Assembly: GCA_014155875.1 (NCBI GenBank)
Contig: JACEFZ010005141.1
Coordinates: forward strand, 804,001 to 868,000
DNA: 64,000 nt
Origin: Cepaea nemoralis
Taxonomy: Eukaryota; Mollusca; Gastropoda; Stylommatophora; Helicidae
Direction: 5' to 3'
The translations under genes and the position numbers were made by a program. This document shows positions 23,160-34,509 of the stretch, one piece after another. A model generated the notes under the pieces. The model did no database searches, was not told where the DNA came from, and saw only the letters and a program-made list of their open reading frames with translations. Each line of letters opens with the position of its first letter. Positions within the stretch are counted from its first letter, which is position 1.

Positions 23160-23641
23160 TCCGCGGTTGTTTGTAGAAAGAACTGTATGTTCTGAATGAT
23201 GGCGGTCAGCCTGTCGCTGAAATGACTGGGTTGCCTTTTCGATTCACGGGTGTGTTTTTCTCAGACACTCCTGGGGGTCATCGCTGGAGCTAAGGAGTTT
23301 GTGCTTTGTGCGACATTTTCAGCGGGCCACCCTGCAGAGAGAGACCAAGCCATATGTGATAAAACCTGGGTCAATTAAGTCGTTTTAGTGACTGCCACTT
23401 CCTTTGACAATGAACTGTATTTTTCGTGGCAGACTTTTGTGTTGGTATTCTGGCAGCGGCAGTATGCACAGTGTACCTGTGCGGGCTGTTGGCTTGTCAA
23501 GACTCTTGTCTGTTCCACTTTTCACATGGAGCAGTGAGGAGCATTTTGTGTGATATTCACTGGCACAGGAATGGAGCATTATGGGGAGACCCGTTGCCGT
23601 GAAGTTGGAACCACGACTGACTGACTGACTGACTGACTGAC
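23160..23641 (+). repeat. SINE-like repeat with (ACTG)n tail
   Basis: The body matches the insertion at 13549-14175 in reverse orientation and, partly, 54163-54300. It ends with six or so ACTG units at 23615-23641. No open frame is conserved. The head has no clear tRNA boxes. Confidence 0.75.
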
Positions 23642-24232
23642 GTCTTTTTTATTGCCAACTGACAAAAGATTGTTAACATGTGTAGCAGGTGCATTGTTTC
23701 TCCTAGTTTTCACCTGTATCTGAAAAGGCTAGGTATCTAATTCACTGCCACAAGATCAGGAAGAGTATAACAATGTTGGGTTCCTTTTTTGGGAAATAAT
23801 CCACATCTTGAATTGTACAGCTTCTTCTCAAATTAGAGGTGGATCACAGCTCTAATTCACTCTGCCACTAATGCATTTATATACAGGAAGTGAATAAACA
23901 TCAGGATTGAACCCAACATCAACCAGCATGAACAGAGTAATAAGAACACATCATACTGGCTGCCCACATTTCTTCTTCATGATGTTACATGCTGAATAGT
24001 GTTGTGGCTCTATAAGCCTAGAAGTCGAGGTCTTGCTATCAAAGGAGTTAATTATAGTATGATAAACAACTGTAGAATGGATGCATTTTCCTTTTGATTT
24101 TTATGTATGTGTGCACATATGTATACACATGTGCATCCACATGCACGCACACATGCATTCATTGCAAACATATAAAACAAAAAGGTGGATTGCTAAATGA
24201 CAAGTGTCAAATTTTTCCACCCATTAAATATT
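23642..24232. other. Intron, second copy of the local duplication
   Basis: 23642-24027 shows nothing recognisable. 24028-24232 is the second copy of the 22136 segment, which resumes after the LINE insertion at 25153. Confidence 0.6.
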
Positions 24233-25152
24233 GATTGATTGATTGATTTAGGAACCAACATCACAGCATTCGGGACATTCCCATAAGCGCTCCGTCCCCA
24301 TCCTCAGCAGCCAGCGAAGAGTTCCAAGACTAATAGTTCCAGTAGCAATCTGATTATATGTCCGTCTCGCCTTTCCTCTGAGCGTCGAGCGTTGGCCAGA
24401 TCCCCTTGTCACACCTCGCTGTCTCATTCTTACCAGATTATGGTGATCCATTTGCTCCTCCGAGGTGTACACGTGCTCCCACAAGGCCGCAACCACGTCT
24501 GCCTTGTCATGCATCAATACTCCACCAAGTTTTGCCGAGCCAGCCAATCTGTCCGCCTGTTCATTCCCCAGCACACCGGCATGCCCTGGAGAAAAGATCC
24601 AGGTTATGCTTGCTACCCGTGACCTCCGAAGCGAAGCAAGCCACTCTGCATGAAGCTTGCCTGTTCTCACCCTTCTCAGCATGCTTTCTGAGTCAGTTAC
24701 AATCACAATGTGTGTATGTATCCTGTTTTCTATCCAGCGGAAAGCTGCACTGACCGCCTCCACCTCCATTCTTAAGCTAGATGTAGTGTCATCATACGCC
24801 AGGCTCTTCTGCACCAAACGCCGACCATTAGTTTTTGCCAAGAACCCCCAGGCACTTCTCCTACCTCTCAACACCGACCCATCCGTGTAGATAATCACAT
24901 CACCCGGGTGAGAATTTTCCTGAATTAGTTGCTGAATTTCCACTTCCGTGGCCCCTGCTGGCCACTCCCTGCACTCCCGGCTCAATGTGATTATAACTCT
25001 GCACAAGTCTGACTGCACGGCTGGCACTCTGACCCACTCCTCTCCTCGCCTGATGTTCTCCAAGGGGCACACCTGTCTGATCGTATCCTCCGCCTGAGCC
25101 ATCCATGATTTCCCTCTTATCAGTCTCTGACCCTTAACTATTATTAAATATT
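24233..25152 (-). mobile_element. LINE with intact RNase H domain, (AATC)n tail
   Basis: An open 284-residue frame at 24248-25102 carries an RNase H fold with its acidic residues: IIYTDGSVLRGRRSAWGF, then SLRMEVEAVSAAF, VTDSESML and FSPGHAGVLGNEQADRLAG. A C-terminal WECPECCD zinc-type motif follows. The tail on the minus strand is (AATC)n. ATTAAATATT lies at 24223-24232 and again at 25153-25162. The RT and endonuclease are missing (5' truncation). LINEs with RNase H belong to the I-like superfamily. Confidence 0.9.
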
Positions 25153-25240
25153 ATTAAATATTAGCTGCCATAAGATAACTCACAGTACAATGAAATGTAA
25201 GTGAGTAAAATATAATGAAATGAAAGCGATCAAATAGTTG

Positions 25241-26152
25241 CAGATGGCAAATTAGTTTCTACATAGAAAACACAAATCTTGTCCTAACAATGAATATAAT
25301 GGTCAGTACTGTAGAACTATCATAGAGTTCTTTAAGTTGAAATCATTTGTTTTGCACACAACAATGACAGTCTCATTATCCTGGTTCATTCTATGTGCAT
25401 CCTTCATTTATTTTGAACTACCTCAGCTCTTATACAGGATAATTGAATTCCTTCATACTTCCTCTCTTCTAGTATCAGTATACCTATCAGTATTCTGGGT
25501 TATAAAATACACAATCTAAGTTATGCAGGAGACACAGTATTCATTGATGAAAATGCAAAATATGTGTAAAAACTTTTCGACATTGTAATAATAGGAAGTG
25601 TGAAAAAAAAAAGATCCTAAAAGTAAAACAGAAACAATGGTTATGTAACAGTAAAAGATTTACCAAGGGCTGCTCCCTTAGAGAAGAAAATAATGTTTCC
25701 GATATACAACATACATAAGCAACTCTCATGAGTTATAAGCTCTCACTGGTGATATATAGCAAAGGCACAAACAAATCAGTTCTTTTTCTGTGGTGTGTAA
25801 CACAGGCACAAACATATTTCAAGTGTTTAAAATGTGTTGCTAACTTATACAATGTAAAATAATACTTTGATTTATTTTTTAGTGTAACAAAGGTGCAACA
25901 AGCAGACTGACAAAAACATATTAACATTAACCGTCTGTAAACATAACATGCAGGAAAGAGAAACAATCTAAAATCCTAATGGAAAACAATTCATTTTAGA
26001 TTGCAATCTAAGAGATGCAATAAAAAATTATTGAAACTTACAACACAACTGTTTGCAAAATGCACATAAATAAAAGCAATTAACGAAACTTACCACATTT
26101 AACATTTTTAGCAAAATGTACATGAATATTGCAAAAAGAATCAACATAATAC
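25241..26152. other. Intron with a small RT scrap
   Basis: At about 25480-25710 (plus strand) a broken frame reads LSYAGDTVFIDENAK and then SKTETMVM, a worn LINE reverse-transcriptase catalytic block. The remainder is AT-rich and unrecognised. Confidence 0.55.
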
Positions 26153-26261
26153 CTGAAAGTCTGTAAGTTTTTCCTTGTACTCATTGCTACTCAAGTTCTC
26201 TTGGTTTAAATCCTTCATCAGTTTCTCAACATTCTGAACCCAATCATTAACATCACTCAGC
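26153..26261 (-). CDS. Spectrin-repeat protein, exon
   Basis: A 109-bp exon. Acceptor AG at 26263-26262 follows a pyrimidine-rich ttgtttcctc tract; donor GTATTA reads down from 26152. The first base completes a codon begun in the exon at 49170-49390. It then encodes LSDVNDWVQNVEKL and ends KLTDFQ, a spectrin-repeat helix. Together with 49170-49390 (221 bp) it makes 330 bp, one repeat unit, with a 22.9-kb intron between them that holds the Polinton-like element. Confidence 0.8.
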
Positions 26262-26795
26262 CTTGAGGAAACAAATTTATCTTATTTACAATGTGCTTGG
26301 CGGATTAAGTCAAATAGGACAAAAATACTAAAGAAGGTTTCATTATTCTAGTGGTAGTACTGTCTTAGGAGTATGAAGTGACAGACCATAACAAATACTA
26401 GATCATAGTATTATGAGATTTGCTGACCATCATTTTTTCTCATTTACTTTCATTCCCACAGAAATCTGTGGCACTCACTTTACAATGCTTGAGTGACCTC
26501 AGCAATATGCATGATCTGAAAAATATTCTCGCTTCAACTCTTGGCTGTTGAGTTAGTAAGCCAGTAACCACTGCACTATGCATTATGTTGACATGACTGC
26601 TAAAAAGAAAACTACTTGGAATCAACAATTTATAACATCATGAACTCAACACAATAATGTGGGTCAGACACCTGGTGGGAATGAAGCCAAATAAGTAACT
26701 GCTTTGTGCCTAACAACCGAAGACGCTCTGACTACAGAACTGAAGGAAGACCCTATCAGGGGTTTACTACATAAACACAATCTGAATACACAATT
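26262..26795. other. Intron, nothing recognised
   Basis: No coding similarity, repeat match or RNA gene was seen in this stretch. Confidence 0.5.
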
Positions 26796-26823
26796 ATTAT
26801 TATAATACTTTATAAAAAATTCA

Positions 26824-26825
26824 AC

Positions 26826-26882
<57 letters not shown>

Positions 26883-26883
26883 A

Positions 26884-26926
<43 letters not shown>

Positions 26927-27120
26927 ACTGTCCCTATCTACTATCTAGTGAAACCACAGCCAAGGGAATGGGCTTGGTAGAATCAGCGGGGAAAGAAGAC
27001 CCTGTTGAGCTTGATTCTAGTCCGACTTTGTGAAGACACATGAAGGGTGTAGCAGAGGTGGGAGCACAAGCGCAATTGAAATACCACTACTTTTATCATT
27101 TCTTTACTTACTCAGTCATG
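26824..27120 (+). pseudogene. 28S rRNA fragment including the R2 target region
   Basis: The sequence around 26830-27055 is nearly identical to the highly conserved domain IV/V part of eukaryotic 28S rRNA, including the R2 retrotransposon site CTCTTAAGGTAGCCAAATG at about 26859-26877 and ATGAATGGATTAACGAG further on. From 27055 to about 27120 it follows 28S more loosely. Only about 300 bases are present, with substitutions in normally invariant positions, so this is a dispersed pseudogene, not an rDNA unit. Confidence 0.93.
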
Positions 27121-27285
27121 GAGATTTGCCCGCAGCAGACGAGCAATATCCCCGGCGGGCCTATTCTCGCTGGTCGCGAGATCCGCACAGTGCAAGGATG
27201 GGAGATTTTCTCGCAACAGACGAACAATATCTCCGGTGATATCTCCGGCGGGCCTATTCCCGGTGGTCGCGGGATCTGTACAAGT
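27121..27285 (+). repeat. GC-rich tandem repeat, about two ~80-bp units
   Basis: Units start GGAGATTTGCCCGCAGCAGA and GGAGATTTTCTCGCAACAGA. The second contains an extra internal 'gatatctccg' duplication. Tandem units are common in LINE 5' untranslated regions, which fits the sequence that follows. Confidence 0.7.
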
Positions 27286-27725
27286 CAGTCAGGGAGTCTG
27301 ACGGTAGTACACGCTTTACACAGGTACGGACACTTGTGTTTGACAGATGTACGCGTCCTATGGTCCAGGCGCATACAAGGCCCTCACCTGTGGGACTTGG
27401 CTGAACGCCTCTAAGTCGGGTCCCTTGGGTTCCAGGGTCTGGCCACCACTCGCCATCTGCTCATGGAGGTGAGGTCTCGGAGGTTTGACGCTGAGCCGCC
27501 AGCGTCTGCAGTCTACCTTGTTCCAGACTTATTGGTTATCCATTCCTCTGGGTCAAACGAGGCAAGGGCAAGAGAGGGAACATGTCGTTTGGGCAAGAGA
27601 GGGAACATGTCGTTTGGGCACCACATGTTCTCTGAAGCTCTGCCCAGGCATTGTGATGGAATTTTGGCCAAATTCCAACTCACAAACTTTGGTCTGTCAA
27701 GACTGCAAGATACCACTCACTTAAT
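27286..27725 (+). mobile_element. LINE 5'-region-like sequence
   Basis: Similar in order to 31868-32290 (blocks near 'gtctgcagtctaccttgttccag', 'cattcctctgg' and 'gagagggaacatg'). A 25-bp segment, gcaagagagggaacatgtcg..., is duplicated in tandem at 27567-27617. No protein is encoded. Confidence 0.55.
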
Positions 27726-27740
27726 AATATTGTAATACTT

Positions 27741-28019
27741 GATAACAATATTGGTGAACGATAAGGTTGATGTAGTCAGGACCATTTGAAATCATGTGTA
27801 TAGTGTGGATGAACAGATAAATCATTATTTTTTGGAGAGGTTTTTTTGGTGATGCAGGGAGGAGGACTAGAGGACCTGGCTGACACTCAGTGACTGCAAC
27901 TGGTACCATTAGTATTGGGACTCTTCGCTTGCTGTTGAGGATGAGGTCAGAGCACATATGGGTATCTGCATCCTGCCTTTCCCCTGTTTATATGTAAAAA
28001 CATCATCTGCAAATGGCAG
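27741..28019 (+). other. Intron with a worn LINE 3' end
   Basis: Around 27915-27965 'actcttcgcttgctgttgaggatg' resembles the 3' end of the RNase H LINE family at 12430 and 24290. The rest is unrecognised. Confidence 0.5.
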
Positions 28020-28331
28020 TATCCTTCAAATCCCTGATGCTACAATGCTTGCAATTTTGCTTGGAGAGTTTTGGTCATAGACCATAACTTTAGGAAGGGA
28101 AAATCCCAACTGCATCTCCACGTGGTAGGGGATGGAAACACAACACGGTGTGGCTAACACAGCTCTGGGGACCGAGTATCCACCGGAATAAGTGGACAAT
28201 TTTGCAGCTGAGCAGAGCAGGGCACTCACTTGTCCTGACAGTCGGAAACGGCTGTCAAAGGCAGAGTTAAAAGACCACCATGTGAATGTGGAAGGCAAGG
28301 GGAAACCACCACATTATCTTCCCAAGATTTC

Positions 28332-29584
28332 ATGGCGACACACATTTCAGAAATCGTGAACGACGTTAATGGCTGTCTTAGGACATCCTCGTCCGGTAGG
28401 GACAGTCATGAGCCACAGGTGACACTAGACCGTCATCCAGCTACTGATGGCAAAACTAAAACTATAACTAAACTAAATAAATTTAGAGTAGGAATATGGA
28501 ATGTTAGGACATTAAATGAGCTAGGAAAGTTAAACAATGTTCTAAGAGAAATGGAAAACATGAAAATGAATATACTAGGCATAAATGAGATGAGATGAAG
28601 GGATCTGGCAAAATTATAACCGACAAACACACAATAATTTATTCTGGAGGGGACACACATGAAAAAGGTGTAGGAATAATATTTGATGAAACAACAGCCA
28701 AATCTATGAATGGATACTGGTGTATTTCAGATATAGTTATAATAGTCAAAATCAAAGGCAAACCAATAGATATAAATATTATACAAGTATATGCACCAAC
28801 AACAAGCAGTAGTGATGAAGAAATACAACACTTTTACGATGAAATATAAATGGCAATAGCTCAAATTGGATCACAAGAAATAAAAATAATACTGGGAGAT
28901 TTTAATGCAAAAGTAGGAAAGGGAAAAATAGAGGATATAGTGGGAAAATATGGTTTAGGTACAAGAAATGAACGAGGAGAGAGACTAATAGAATGGGCAA
29001 ATATTAATGATATGATAATTGGAAACACATGGTTTAAACACCATAAAAGACGACTATACACATGGAAAAGCCCTGATATGAAAATATGCAACCAAATTGA
29101 CTACATACTTATTAATAAAAGATTTAGAAATGCATTAATTAATGTAAAGACAATGCCTGGTGCTGACGGTAATAGTGATCATGTACCACTATGTGGACAA
29201 ATAAAAGTAAGATTAAAGAGAGGGAAAAAAATGGTTAAGAACTTGAGACTTAATAAAGAGGTTCTGAAAGTAGATAAAGAAATTCAAGAACAATACAGAG
29301 TGACTGTGAAAAATAGGTACAATGCAATAGCTAAAATACAGAGTATAAATGAACAATGGGAAATATTAAGGGACTCCATTCATCAAACTAGCAAAGAAAT
29401 ATTACAGGAGAGAAGCCAAAAAGCTAAGAAAAAATGGATGAATGAAGAAATCTTAATGCTGATGGACAAAAGGAAACAGAATAAAAATGACAAACAAGAG
29501 TATGCTAAGATAAATAAAGAAATAAGAGATAAATGTGTGAAGGCAAAAGAAAGTTGGTTAAAAGAGCAATGCAAAAAAATTTAA
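28332..29584 (+). pseudogene. LINE endonuclease (APE type) and linker
   Basis: Frames carry FRVGIWNVRTLNELGKL (first EN block), LGINEMR with the catalytic glutamate, [27 protein letters not shown] and the terminal NSDHVPL (SDH) block at about 29170-29190. These are the usual EN motifs in order; the enzyme nicks target DNA to prime reverse transcription. Stop codons after LGINEMR and after HFYDEI break the frame. A lysine-rich linker follows. Confidence 0.9.
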
Positions 29585-29611
29585 TTAAAATCCATTAAAG
29601 ATCAAATAAGT

Positions 29612-31568
29612 ATGCACAGAAAAATCAGTGAGCTCACAGGAAGAAAAATAAGAATAAATACATGGTGTTTGAAATCAAAAACAGGAAAGATATTATTGGA
29701 GGAAGGTGCTATAATGAAGAGGTGGAATGAGTATATAAGAGAATTATGTAATGGAGAAAGGGAAGAATTAACAGAAGAAAGTAACTTAGAAGGCCCACCT
29801 ATCCTAAAAGAAGTAGCTGACGCTATGAAACATATGAAGAAAGGAAAAACAGCTGGGCCAGATGAAATCGCAGTAGAAGAATTAGAAGTATTGGGAGAAT
29901 TTGGGGTAGATATATTAACCAAAATGCTGAATGATATTTACAACAGTGGATATTTACCGAGTGATATGCTAAAATCTGTATTTATAGCAATACCAAAGAG
30001 ACCAGGAGCAATTGAATGTGAAGATTTTCGTACAACTAACCTCATAAACCATGTCACTAAGCTTCTATTCAGAATTATAATGAGAAGAACAAGAAAGAAA
30101 ATAAAACTGGAAATTAGTGAAGAACAGTATGGTTTTATGGAAGGAAAGGGTACGAACAATGCAATATATATATATTGCGAACACTAATAGAAAGGTCAAC
30201 AGAGAAACAGAGAGACGTATATTTATGCTTCATAGATTATACTAAGGCATTTGATAAAGTAAAACATGATGAGCTGATTAAAATGTTGGAAGATATCAAC
30301 ATTGATGGGAAAGATTTAAGAATAATAAAGAATATATACTGGAACCAAGTAGCAGCAATTAAAATGGGAAATAAAGAGGGTAGTTACGAACAGATAAAGC
30401 TAGGAGTACGACAGGGGTGTGTCTTGTCACCCGATCTCTTCTCCCTATATAGCGAAGTAATAATGAGAGAGATCAAAGAGAAGCCAGGAATACTAATCGG
30501 AGGATATAATATAAACAATATACGCTTTGCAGATGACACAGTATTGGTGGCAGATAATGCAACAGGCCTACAACAATTATTGGACATTGTAGTATCAGAG
30601 AGTGCACAGAAAGGACTCTCCTTGAATACCAAGAAAACAGTAACAATGGTGGTATCAAAGAAAATGGGGACACCAATATGTGACATAGAAATAGAAGGGG
30701 AAATTCTCAACCAAGTGGATAAATTTAAATACCTAGGGGCACTTATAACATCAGATGGAAGATGTACAACAGAGATTAAGAGGAGAATAGGGCAGACAAA
30801 AGCCGCATTTCAGAAAATGAAGAGTATCTTATGTAATAAGTTGCTATCAATGAATGTAAGAAAGAGAGTGCTAAAATGCTATATAGAACCAGTGTTGCTG
30901 TATGGCAGCGAATCTTGGAATGTAAATGAACAAATTAGGAAGAACTTGGAAGCAACAGAGAAGTGGTTTTTAAGACGAATGTTGCGAATTCCTTGGATTG
31001 CCAGAGTAACTAACAACGATTGCCTGAAAGAGGCTAATGAAACTAGAACACTTTATACAACAATAAGAAAGAGACAAGCCGGCTGCCTGGCCGAGGGGTT
31101 AGCAGCTTTCTCCGTTAATCCTGAATACTCTCGTAGTCAACGTGAGCGGACGAGAATTAGAAGTGGTTCGAGTCACGCTAGTGACTTATGAGAGTATGCA
31201 GCCGGTCGCTCAGAAAGTCGTGGCTTGCTGATGAGCGTAATCTAGCCTAGGAATCAACATACAGCTGAAAGATGCTGGTGTTGACCGCAATATCCTGAAA
31301 CAGGATGGCAACCCGGGAAAAAAAAAAGAAAAAAAGAAAGAGACAAACAGCTTTCTTTGGTTATGTGATGAGAAGAGAGGCATTGGAGAACATCGTGACA
31401 ACTGGAAAGATCGAGGGGAAGAGAGGCAGAGGCAGACCAAGAGAAATTATGCTGGATGGATTGAGACGGTGGCATGAAGGAATATCGTCAGCAGAGTTGA
31501 TCCAGAACACCAAAGACCGAGATCTGTGGAGAGCCATAAACGCCTACGCCAGCCGGCATGGCACTTGA
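29612..31568 (+). pseudogene. LINE reverse transcriptase
   Basis: RT blocks in order: KGKTAGPDEIAVEEL, IPKRPGAIECEDFRT, EEQYGFMEGKGTNNAIY, CFIDYTKAFDKVKHDEL, LGVRQGCVLSPDLFSLYSE and IRFADDTVLVADNAT with the catalytic DD near 30530. The C-terminal part has KYLGALITSDG, LLYGSESWNVN and, after the SINE, RGRGRPREIMLDGLRRW. A frame break at about 30170-30190 and the SINE insertion at 31078 disrupt it. Confidence 0.92.
31078..31333 (+). mobile_element. tRNA-derived SINE with 13-bp target duplication
   Basis: The head has an A box (tggccgaggggttagc) and a B box (ggttcgagtca) resembling a Leu/Ser-type tRNA, and it ends in an A-rich tail. AAGAAAGAGACAA flanks it exactly at 31065-31077 and 31334-31346. 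Removing it restores the host LINE frame at the TTIRKRQ position. Best preserved copy of this SINE family in the window. Confidence 0.95.
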
Positions 31569-31575
31569 TGATGAT

Positions 31576-31867
31576 GAAATATGAAATAGCACAGATGAGA
31601 TAGCAGATTCTTATGATAATCCCTATGAGAGTGCAGGGTACCTGATATCCAATTCATCATCCAGGGACTAACACCCATCTCCATAAGAGTGTGCATCAAG
31701 AGATTATATCTGTTTATATTATATCTTTATATAATATTTATATATTTAATTTTTTTACTCTTTTATTATATTTACTTAATATTTATATATATATATATAT
31801 ATACTTTATGTCTATTATACATTGTGTCAGGTCTTAGTCAGATATGACTGAGCTACCCTATGACAGT
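31576..31867. other. AT-rich spacer with (AT)n
   Basis: No gene. A short (AT)n tract at about 31784-31803 precedes the internally deleted LINE. Confidence 0.6.
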
Positions 31868-33110
31868 AGACTGTACTACCTGCTTTCTGTTAGCGCCAAA
31901 TGTTGGGCGGCACTTACCAAACCCGACACCCCATAGTTTGCCAACAGCTTCAGGTGGAAGAGCACAATTGAGAGGGTACAAGCCTTATCCTGGTGCGAGG
32001 AAATGCAATCTAAAGACAAAATGTCATGGCAGGGCAGACCAGGCCCTAAGCCTTGGTTGGCATCTGGTCTAGGATCGAAGCTTCGACAGGCGGACAGTTA
32101 GAGCATTGCTTTGCTGATCTGGCAGCTTCTGCAGCTTGTCTTGTTCCAGATGTATAGGTGTTGCCTTTCCTCTGGAGTAAACTAGGCAGGCTGAGAGAGG
32201 GATCATGCTGCATGGGCAACACATGGTCTCTATAATTTAGCCCAGGCTTTGTGCTATGGAGAGGCAATAACTCCACCCCTGGTCTTAACCGGTCTCGAAA
32301 TCAAAGCGAGAGGCAACAATTACAGGTTATAAGTCCTTGTCAATTGGCGTAGACATGGGGCGCCACGGGTTGCCTCTGACGGTGGGAGACACCTACAGGT
32401 GTCACTGATCAGCTACCACCCACCTCAAGCTGGGCAGTCCCCGACCAATTGGTTGCTGATCCACCACAGCCTGCCTGCTTCTATAGGTGCTTGAAGCTAG
32501 GACAAAATCTGAATCGCAGGCTGTAAAACCAATGCACCAGGCACTAATAAAAAGAAAAATAGAAACCTCAAGCTACGGCTTACAACCTGGAACGTAAGAA
32601 CCAAGACAAAATCACAAATACTGAAGTATTGGAAAGATCAAGTTGTGTGACGGTGTATTCCATGCTCAGTCTTCGTAGACTTAGATGGATAAGACACGTT
32701 AGGAGGATGGATGATGGTAGAATACCAAAGGACATCTTTTTTGGTGAATTACATATAGGTAGGAAATCTCAGGGTAGGCCTCTACTATGATACAAAGATG
32801 TGTGTAAGCGGGACATGATTGATACAGGCATTGATAATGCACATTGGGAGCAAGTCGCCGCTGAACCTGTTGCATGGAGGGCAACTATCAGAAATTGAAT
32901 AAATACAAAGGAGAAAATGATTGCAGATAAAGCACACACAGAGCGTGAGAGACGTAAGATGGTGCATGATGGTGGAAATGACCATGTTTTCACATGCATC
33001 CACTGTGGACAAACATTTACAGAACGAATTAGCCTTATCAGCCACACTCGCCACCACCATGGGTCGTAGTTATTAAGCCTTTTTGAAGCACAATGTACCA
33101 AACTATTGTC
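31868..33110 (+). mobile_element. Internally deleted LINE with C2H2-finger C-terminus
   Basis: The 5' non-coding region is shared with 16127-16660 and loosely with 27286-27725. At about 32560-32635 the EN start (YGLQPGT-type) passes directly to the RT C-terminal region, LRWIRHVRRMDDGRIPKD. The C-terminus has a classic finger, FTCIHCGQTFTERISLISH with HHH after it (C-x2-C, H-x3-H), at about 32983-33060. Most EN and all catalytic RT are missing. The related complete RT is at 62385-64000 on the minus strand. Confidence 0.8.
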
Positions 33111-34099
33111 GATATGCATCGGCAAGATATAGTGTTACTGCCATTGTTTCCTGCTAATCAGGAACCCCTCAAAAACATAAAAAGCAAATGCATATAGCAC
33201 TTCAACCATTTTTCTCATTCTTTAATTTTGAGTATCTTTCCATCTTGTAATGGACTACTTCTGCAATGGTGATTCTTGCTCTAATTGCTACGAGATATCT
33301 TCCATCAGATGTTTAGACTGTTCCAAGGTGGTCGTACAGTTTTGTGTTGTTAAGGAGTTTTCTCATTTAAGGAAACAATACATGATCATATTTTTAGCAG
33401 TATCATGTGAAATAAATAGTCATATATAATACCTCAAAAAGATTAAATGTGAAGAGTGTTACTGGTGGCACCTAGACCACTATGATGTCATCGCGCTAGC
33501 TGAAAATAGGCACTATGTTTTTTTCAGTTGCCGAACTTTACCGAAGATTTTTTTGCGGTGACTTTCATTTTTTTGCTCCATTTTAATTAAGTTTAGAGTA
33601 TTCGTTATGTTAAATTCCCCGATTATTTCAAGATCGCGTTAAAAAAAGGGACTGATTACTTTATACAGTTTCTCCCACCTCGGTTTACGTTGTGTACATC
33701 TCGTGTTTCTGAAATTTGTTTCCTACACAGAAATACAGAGTGACTTTTTCAGATGTAAGTAGACCCGCAAATCACGTTTTATGTAGATGTCTGTGTTTGT
33801 TCTTAGATGAATTATTAGATCTATCATCCATTTTTACATAAATTGTGTAATTTTCAACTATTAAAGTCGGAGGGCACATGCCAAACTAAAATGATGAAGA
33901 TCGCACGCTGTGATGTGATATTTCAATGGCGGGAAATAGCTGCTTCCTTTGTCACACTCAGCAATGACTATTTAATATTGTTATGGAATATTCACAACGA
34001 TATGAATGGCAATGAATGCAGTTTTGCATTTTACACCCATTTTAGTAATGTTGTGTAATTTTTGTAATTTTTTATTTTTATTTTTGGGTAACTTTTCAT
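33111..34099. other. Unrecognised AT-rich sequence
   Basis: A short open frame at 33843-34058 has no recognisable domain. T-rich and A-rich stretches at 33500-33650 could be non-coding flank of the Polinton-like element, but no terminal inverted repeat was found. Confidence 0.4.
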
Positions 34100-34199
34100 C
34101 ATGAATTAACTCATATATACGCGCGCCGGTAGGCCGTAGACAGGGCAAGCGGATTGACGTGATCACAGCATGACGTGTATGTGCATATATCTGCGGGTA

Positions 34200-34377
<178 letters not shown>

Positions 34378-34487
34378 ATATCCTATTTACAGGACATTGC
34401 AGTCAACACAAGCATTTTTCAGCTGCTGTTGATGTCTTGACAAGTTTTAAGTTAAGTAGTTTGCCATTGATTTCTGAACGACCGGCA
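34378..34487 (-). mobile_element. Truncated tRNA-SINE tail region
   Basis: The minus strand matches the body of the SINEs at 5900 and 6249 ('ctgttgatgtcttgacaag' and 'gccattgatttctgaacga' blocks). The tRNA-like head is absent; it joins directly to the Polinton-like remnant. Confidence 0.75.
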
Positions 34488-34509
34488 GAAGTATATGGTG
34501 ATTAGTTTG

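Larger units (their letters stand above)
26811..27725 (+). mobile_element. Chimeric insertion: 28S rRNA fragment plus LINE-like sequence
   Basis: The block contains 28S rRNA (26824-27120), a two-copy GC-rich repeat (27121-27285) and a region related to the 5' part of the element at 31868. Flanks ATTATTATAATACTT (26796-26810) and AATATTGTAATACTT (27726-27740) match at 13 of 15 positions and may be a target duplication, though the flanks are AT-rich. This suggests one retrotransposition event moved all three parts. Confidence 0.6.
28020..31575 (+). mobile_element. RTE-type LINE, nearly full length
   Basis: Contains an untranslated leader, an apurinic-type endonuclease region (28332-29220), a linker (29221-29610) and the reverse transcriptase (29612-31568), ending ASRHGT and a short (GAT)n tail. 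The single-protein layout, the GSESWNVN and RGRPR blocks and the trinucleotide tail are those of RTE-like LINEs. Stops at about 28598, 28849, 29583 and 30185 and the SINE at 31078 inactivate it. At least five other pieces in the window belong to this family. Confidence 0.9.

Noticed and set aside
26824..27120. Functional rRNA gene
   Set aside because: Only about 300 bp of 28S, with substitutions and no rDNA context.
31078..31160. tRNA gene
   Set aside because: A and B boxes belong to a SINE with a target duplication and A-rich tail; no full cloverleaf.
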